Source: Candidatus Brocadia sp.
Lineage (GTDB): Bacteria > Planctomycetota > Brocadiia > Brocadiales > Brocadiaceae
Direction: 5' to 3'
Assembly (NCBI GenBank): GCA_030837935.1
Contig: JAUQXU010000139.1
Coordinates: 1 to 6,946 of the forward strand
DNA length: 6,946 nt
Shown piece after piece: positions 5,262-6,946 of the stretch (positions within the stretch are counted from its first letter, which is position 1; every line of letters begins with the position of its first letter). A program made the position numbers and the translations under genes. The notes under the pieces are model-generated. The model was not told the origin of the DNA. It made no database searches and worked only from the letters and a program-made list of their open reading frames with translations.

Positions 5262-5855
5262 ATGAAACTTGCTTTAAAGAAACGTTTGGTGCTGGCTTCA
5301 AATTCGCCAAGAAGGATTACTTTGTTAAAAATGGCGGGATACCATTTTGATATTATACCGCATACCATAGAAGAATGTATTCCTTGTAAAATTTTTCCGG
5401 AGGAGTTAGTCGGGAACCTGGCATTCTTAAAGGCAAATGATGTTGCGAGAAAACTGGATAATGCAATAGTTATCAGCGCAGATACTATTGTGGTGTATAA
5501 AGAAAGTGTTGTGGGTAAACCTAAGGACACACGAGATGCAAAAAGAATCCTTAAGATGCTGAGTGGTTCCGGGCATGATATTATTACCGCTGTGTGCATA
5601 ATAGACATGCCGGAAAGAAAGAAGTTATTGCGCATTGACCGAACAAGCATTATAATGAAAGAAATAACAGAAGACGAAATTGAGATATATGTGAGATCAG
5701 GAGAACCGATGGATAAGGCTGGTGCTTATGCTGTTCAAGGTGAAGGGAAAAAGTTTATTGAAAAAATGGATGGGAGCTTTTCCAATGCAGTTGGTTTGCC
5801 GTTGGAGATAGTTCACGAAATGCTAAACAATTTTACAAAGAGTGCAAATGCCTAG
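5262..5855 (+). CDS. maf: Maf-family nucleotide pyrophosphatase, YhdE-type (dTTP/UTP)
   Basis: 197-residue cytosolic house-cleaning enzyme that hydrolyses non-canonical or excess nucleoside triphosphates to the monophosphate and pyrophosphate; it has also been linked to septum inhibition. The phosphate-binding LASNSPRR (residues 11-18), the ISADTIVV segment with catalytic D74, GKPKD (85-89), SGSGHDIITAV (101-111) and GEPMDKAGAYAVQG (147-160) are all present. The DKAGAYxxQG form is characteristic of the dTTP/UTPase branch rather than the YceF branch, so I infer that substrate class. The ATG at 5262 is the only sensible start, since the next methionine (M24) lies beyond the LASNSPRR motif. It begins right after the rplQ terminator and its last bases overlap the next gene by eight. 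Confidence 0.93.
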   Translation: MKLALKKRLVLASNSPRRITLLKMAGYHFDIIPHTIEECIPCKIFPEELVGNLAFLKANDVARKLDNAIVISADTIVVYKESVVGKPKDTRDAKRILKMLSGSGHDIITAVCIIDMPERKKLLRIDRTSIIMKEITEDEIEIYVRSGEPMDKAGAYAVQGEGKKFIEKMDGSFSNAVGLPLEIVHEMLNNFTKSANA

Positions 5856-6309
5856 AAACTTTAGTTGGGTTATACAAAATGAAATAGCCGGTATGGCAAG
5901 ACCTGTATCGGTAGTATCAGATCTTGAATTTCTTAAAGACAATGGAATTGAAGCAATAGTATCGTTAACCGAATTACCGCTTCATAAAACGCTAATAGAA
6001 GAATTTGGATTTGAGTATAAGCATATTCCTGTAGCTGACCTTACATCGCCAACACAAGAACAAATTGAGGAGTTTGTTACCTTTGTAAACAATCTTATAT
6101 CTTCTAAGAAAAAGATTGTCGTACATTGTGATGCCGGAATTGGGAGAACTGGCACTATGTTAGCCTGTTATCTTGTAAATAAGGGACGCAGTGCAAAAAA
6201 TGCCATTACAGAGGTGCGCAAGAAAAGGCCAGGGTCTATTGAAACCATGGAACAAGAAGATACTATAGCAAGATATGAAGAAAGAATCCTGAAGAAGCGA
6301 AAAGGTTAA
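5848..6309 (+). CDS. Atypical dual-specificity protein phosphatase, VHZ/DUSP23-like
   Basis: 153-residue cysteine-dependent phosphatase. The P-loop is VVHCDAGIGRTG with nucleophile C94 and R100, fitting HCxxGxxR; D64 in PVADLTSP is the likely general acid. These positions, with FSWV at the N-terminus, GIEAIVSLTE, GTMLACYLV and RPGSIETMEQE, follow human DUSP23 (VHZ; C95, R101, D65) along nearly the whole length, from memory. No membrane segment or signal peptide is visible. The ATG at 5848 overlaps the maf stop (ATGCCTAG), implying translational coupling; an in-frame GTG at 5842 would add two residues and is less likely. AAAGAG just upstream is a modest Shine-Dalgarno. The natural substrate (phosphoprotein, phosphoinositide or RNA 5' end) cannot be read from the sequence. 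Confidence 0.9.
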   Translation: MPRNFSWVIQNEIAGMARPVSVVSDLEFLKDNGIEAIVSLTELPLHKTLIEEFGFEYKHIPVADLTSPTQEQIEEFVTFVNNLISSKKKIVVHCDAGIGRTGTMLACYLVNKGRSAKNAITEVRKKRPGSIETMEQEDTIARYEERILKKRKG

Positions 6310-6333
6310 GCTGTATATTTTATCTAAAATTCA

Positions 6334-6408
6334 TCTCAGCATTCAGTATTGCACCTTTAAAACATCCCATTACTTTTACTCCGTTGATATACGCGGATGA
6401 TGCTGAGA
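6334..6408. repeat. Inverted repeat spanning the convergent intergenic region
   Basis: TCTCAGCAT (6334-6342) and ATGCTGAGA (6400-6408) are perfect 9-base complements separated by 57 bases, with a bulged inner pairing between TCCGT (6379-6383 region) and ACGCGGA (6391-6397). The right arm abuts the stop codon of the minus-strand gene. There is no T-run directly after either arm, so it is not a standard intrinsic terminator, although a shared structure at the ends of two convergent transcripts is plausible. No gene is visible in 6310-6408. Confidence 0.5.
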
Positions 6409-6945
6409 CTACATGGTGCTATGTTTTTTGATGTAGTTCTCATACGCAATGATGGCCGCACCCAGGGCTGTAGTGATCTGTGGATCGGGTGGCACATATA
6501 AATCTACATCCAATTCTCGTTCCAATGCATCCTTCAATCCTTTATTAAAGGCAGGGCCACCATCAAAAAATACGGCCTCTTTGACGCCAATCTTTTTGAC
6601 CATGGCGCCCACCCGTTTGGCAATAGATTGATGAATGCCTGCAATGATATCCTCCACTTTTCTTCCCTGGGATAGGAGCGAAATAACCTCTGACTCGCCA
6701 AAGACGGTACATAAGCTATTTATGTGTGGTATATCTTCTGCCTTTTCTGACAATATACCTAATTCATCCAATTCCACCTCAAGAATACGACTCATAACTT
6801 CCAGGAATCGTCCCGTCCCGGCGGCGCATTTATCGTTCATCGCGAAATCTACCATTATTCCATTATTATCAAGGGCAATCACCTTACAGTCCTGGCCACC
6901 AATATTAATAAGGGTTCTTACACTTGCCTTATCGCGCATGAGCCA
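6409..6945 (-). CDS. BadF/BadG/HgdC-type ATPase, dehydratase or reductase activator, 5'-partial
   Basis: C-terminal part of an acetate/sugar kinase/Hsp70/actin-fold (ASKHA) ATPase that drives electron transfer to 2-hydroxyacyl-CoA dehydratases or benzoyl-CoA reductase-type enzymes. The frame stays open to the window edge upstream of the internal ATG at 6937-6939, so the true start lies beyond base 6946. Counting from that methionine: INIGGQDCKV (11-20), NDKCAAGTGRFLEVMSRIL with C38, and SLCTVFGESEVISLL with C77. The 39-residue spacing equals that of the two cysteines that hold the intersubunit [4Fe-4S] cluster in Acidaminococcus HgdC (C127/C166). FFDGGPAFNKGL and ALGAAIIAYE complete the nucleotide-binding fold. 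The partner subunits are not in view and would lie to the right. It is convergent with the phosphatase gene. The stop TAG is at 6411-6409. Confidence 0.92.
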   Translation of the reverse strand, partial: WLMRDKASVRTLINIGGQDCKVIALDNNGIMVDFAMNDKCAAGTGRFLEVMSRILEVELDELGILSEKAEDIPHINSLCTVFGESEVISLLSQGRKVEDIIAGIHQSIAKRVGAMVKKIGVKEAVFFDGGPAFNKGLKDALERELDVDLYVPPDPQITTALGAAIIAYENYIKKHSTM

Positions 6946-6946
6946 C

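Noticed and set aside
5219..5650. Minus-strand open frame opposite maf
   Set aside because: It would run through the terminator and the maf motifs, and has no supporting features.

Overview
The window carries the distal end of the bacterial spc/alpha ribosomal-protein operon, followed by a short two-gene unit and a convergent gene. The plus-strand order is map (5' end cut off by the window), infA, rpmJ, rpsM, a SAM-dependent methyltransferase gene, rpsK, rpsD, rpoA, rplQ, then a strong intrinsic terminator. After it come maf (nucleotide pyrophosphatase) and a VHZ/DUSP23-like phosphatase gene whose start overlaps the maf stop. On the minus strand, running in from the right edge, is the C-terminal part of a BadF/BadG/HgdC-type ATPase (2-hydroxyacyl-CoA dehydratase activator).

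Organism: the RpoA N-terminus (MRIRWRGLELP...) and the enlarged L17 look planctomycete-like. Together with the low GC (hand counts of roughly 35-46% in individual genes) and the HgdC-type ATPase, they suggest a member of the Planctomycetota, possibly the anammox order Brocadiales. This is inference from recalled family features, not from a database search. S4 and L36 are both zinc-binding (C+) forms.

Layout: 2-1480 is a conventional translation block (methionine removal, initiation factor 1, L36, S13). The methyltransferase (1534-2367) interrupts the usually contiguous rpsM-rpsK pair. It lacks a clear Shine-Dalgarno at its upstream ATG, is more AT-rich than its neighbours and contains an A9 run with a dnaX-like slippery heptamer. 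2404-5181 returns to rpsK-rpsD-rpoA-rplQ. The 156-base rpsD-rpoA gap is the largest in the operon and contains small inverted repeats, one of which could pair with the rpoA ribosome-binding site. The terminator at 5221-5255 closes the operon, and its 3' arm also carries the only good Shine-Dalgarno for maf.

How the genes work together: most make or assemble ribosomes and RNA polymerase alpha. Maf and the small phosphatase look like translationally coupled housekeeping or signalling hydrolases. The minus-strand ATPase belongs to a separate metabolic locus beyond the right edge. Nothing here amounts to a clearly new defence or mobile system. The most unusual items are the methyltransferase inside the alpha operon, its dnaX-like slippery site, and the terminator/Shine-Dalgarno overlap before maf.
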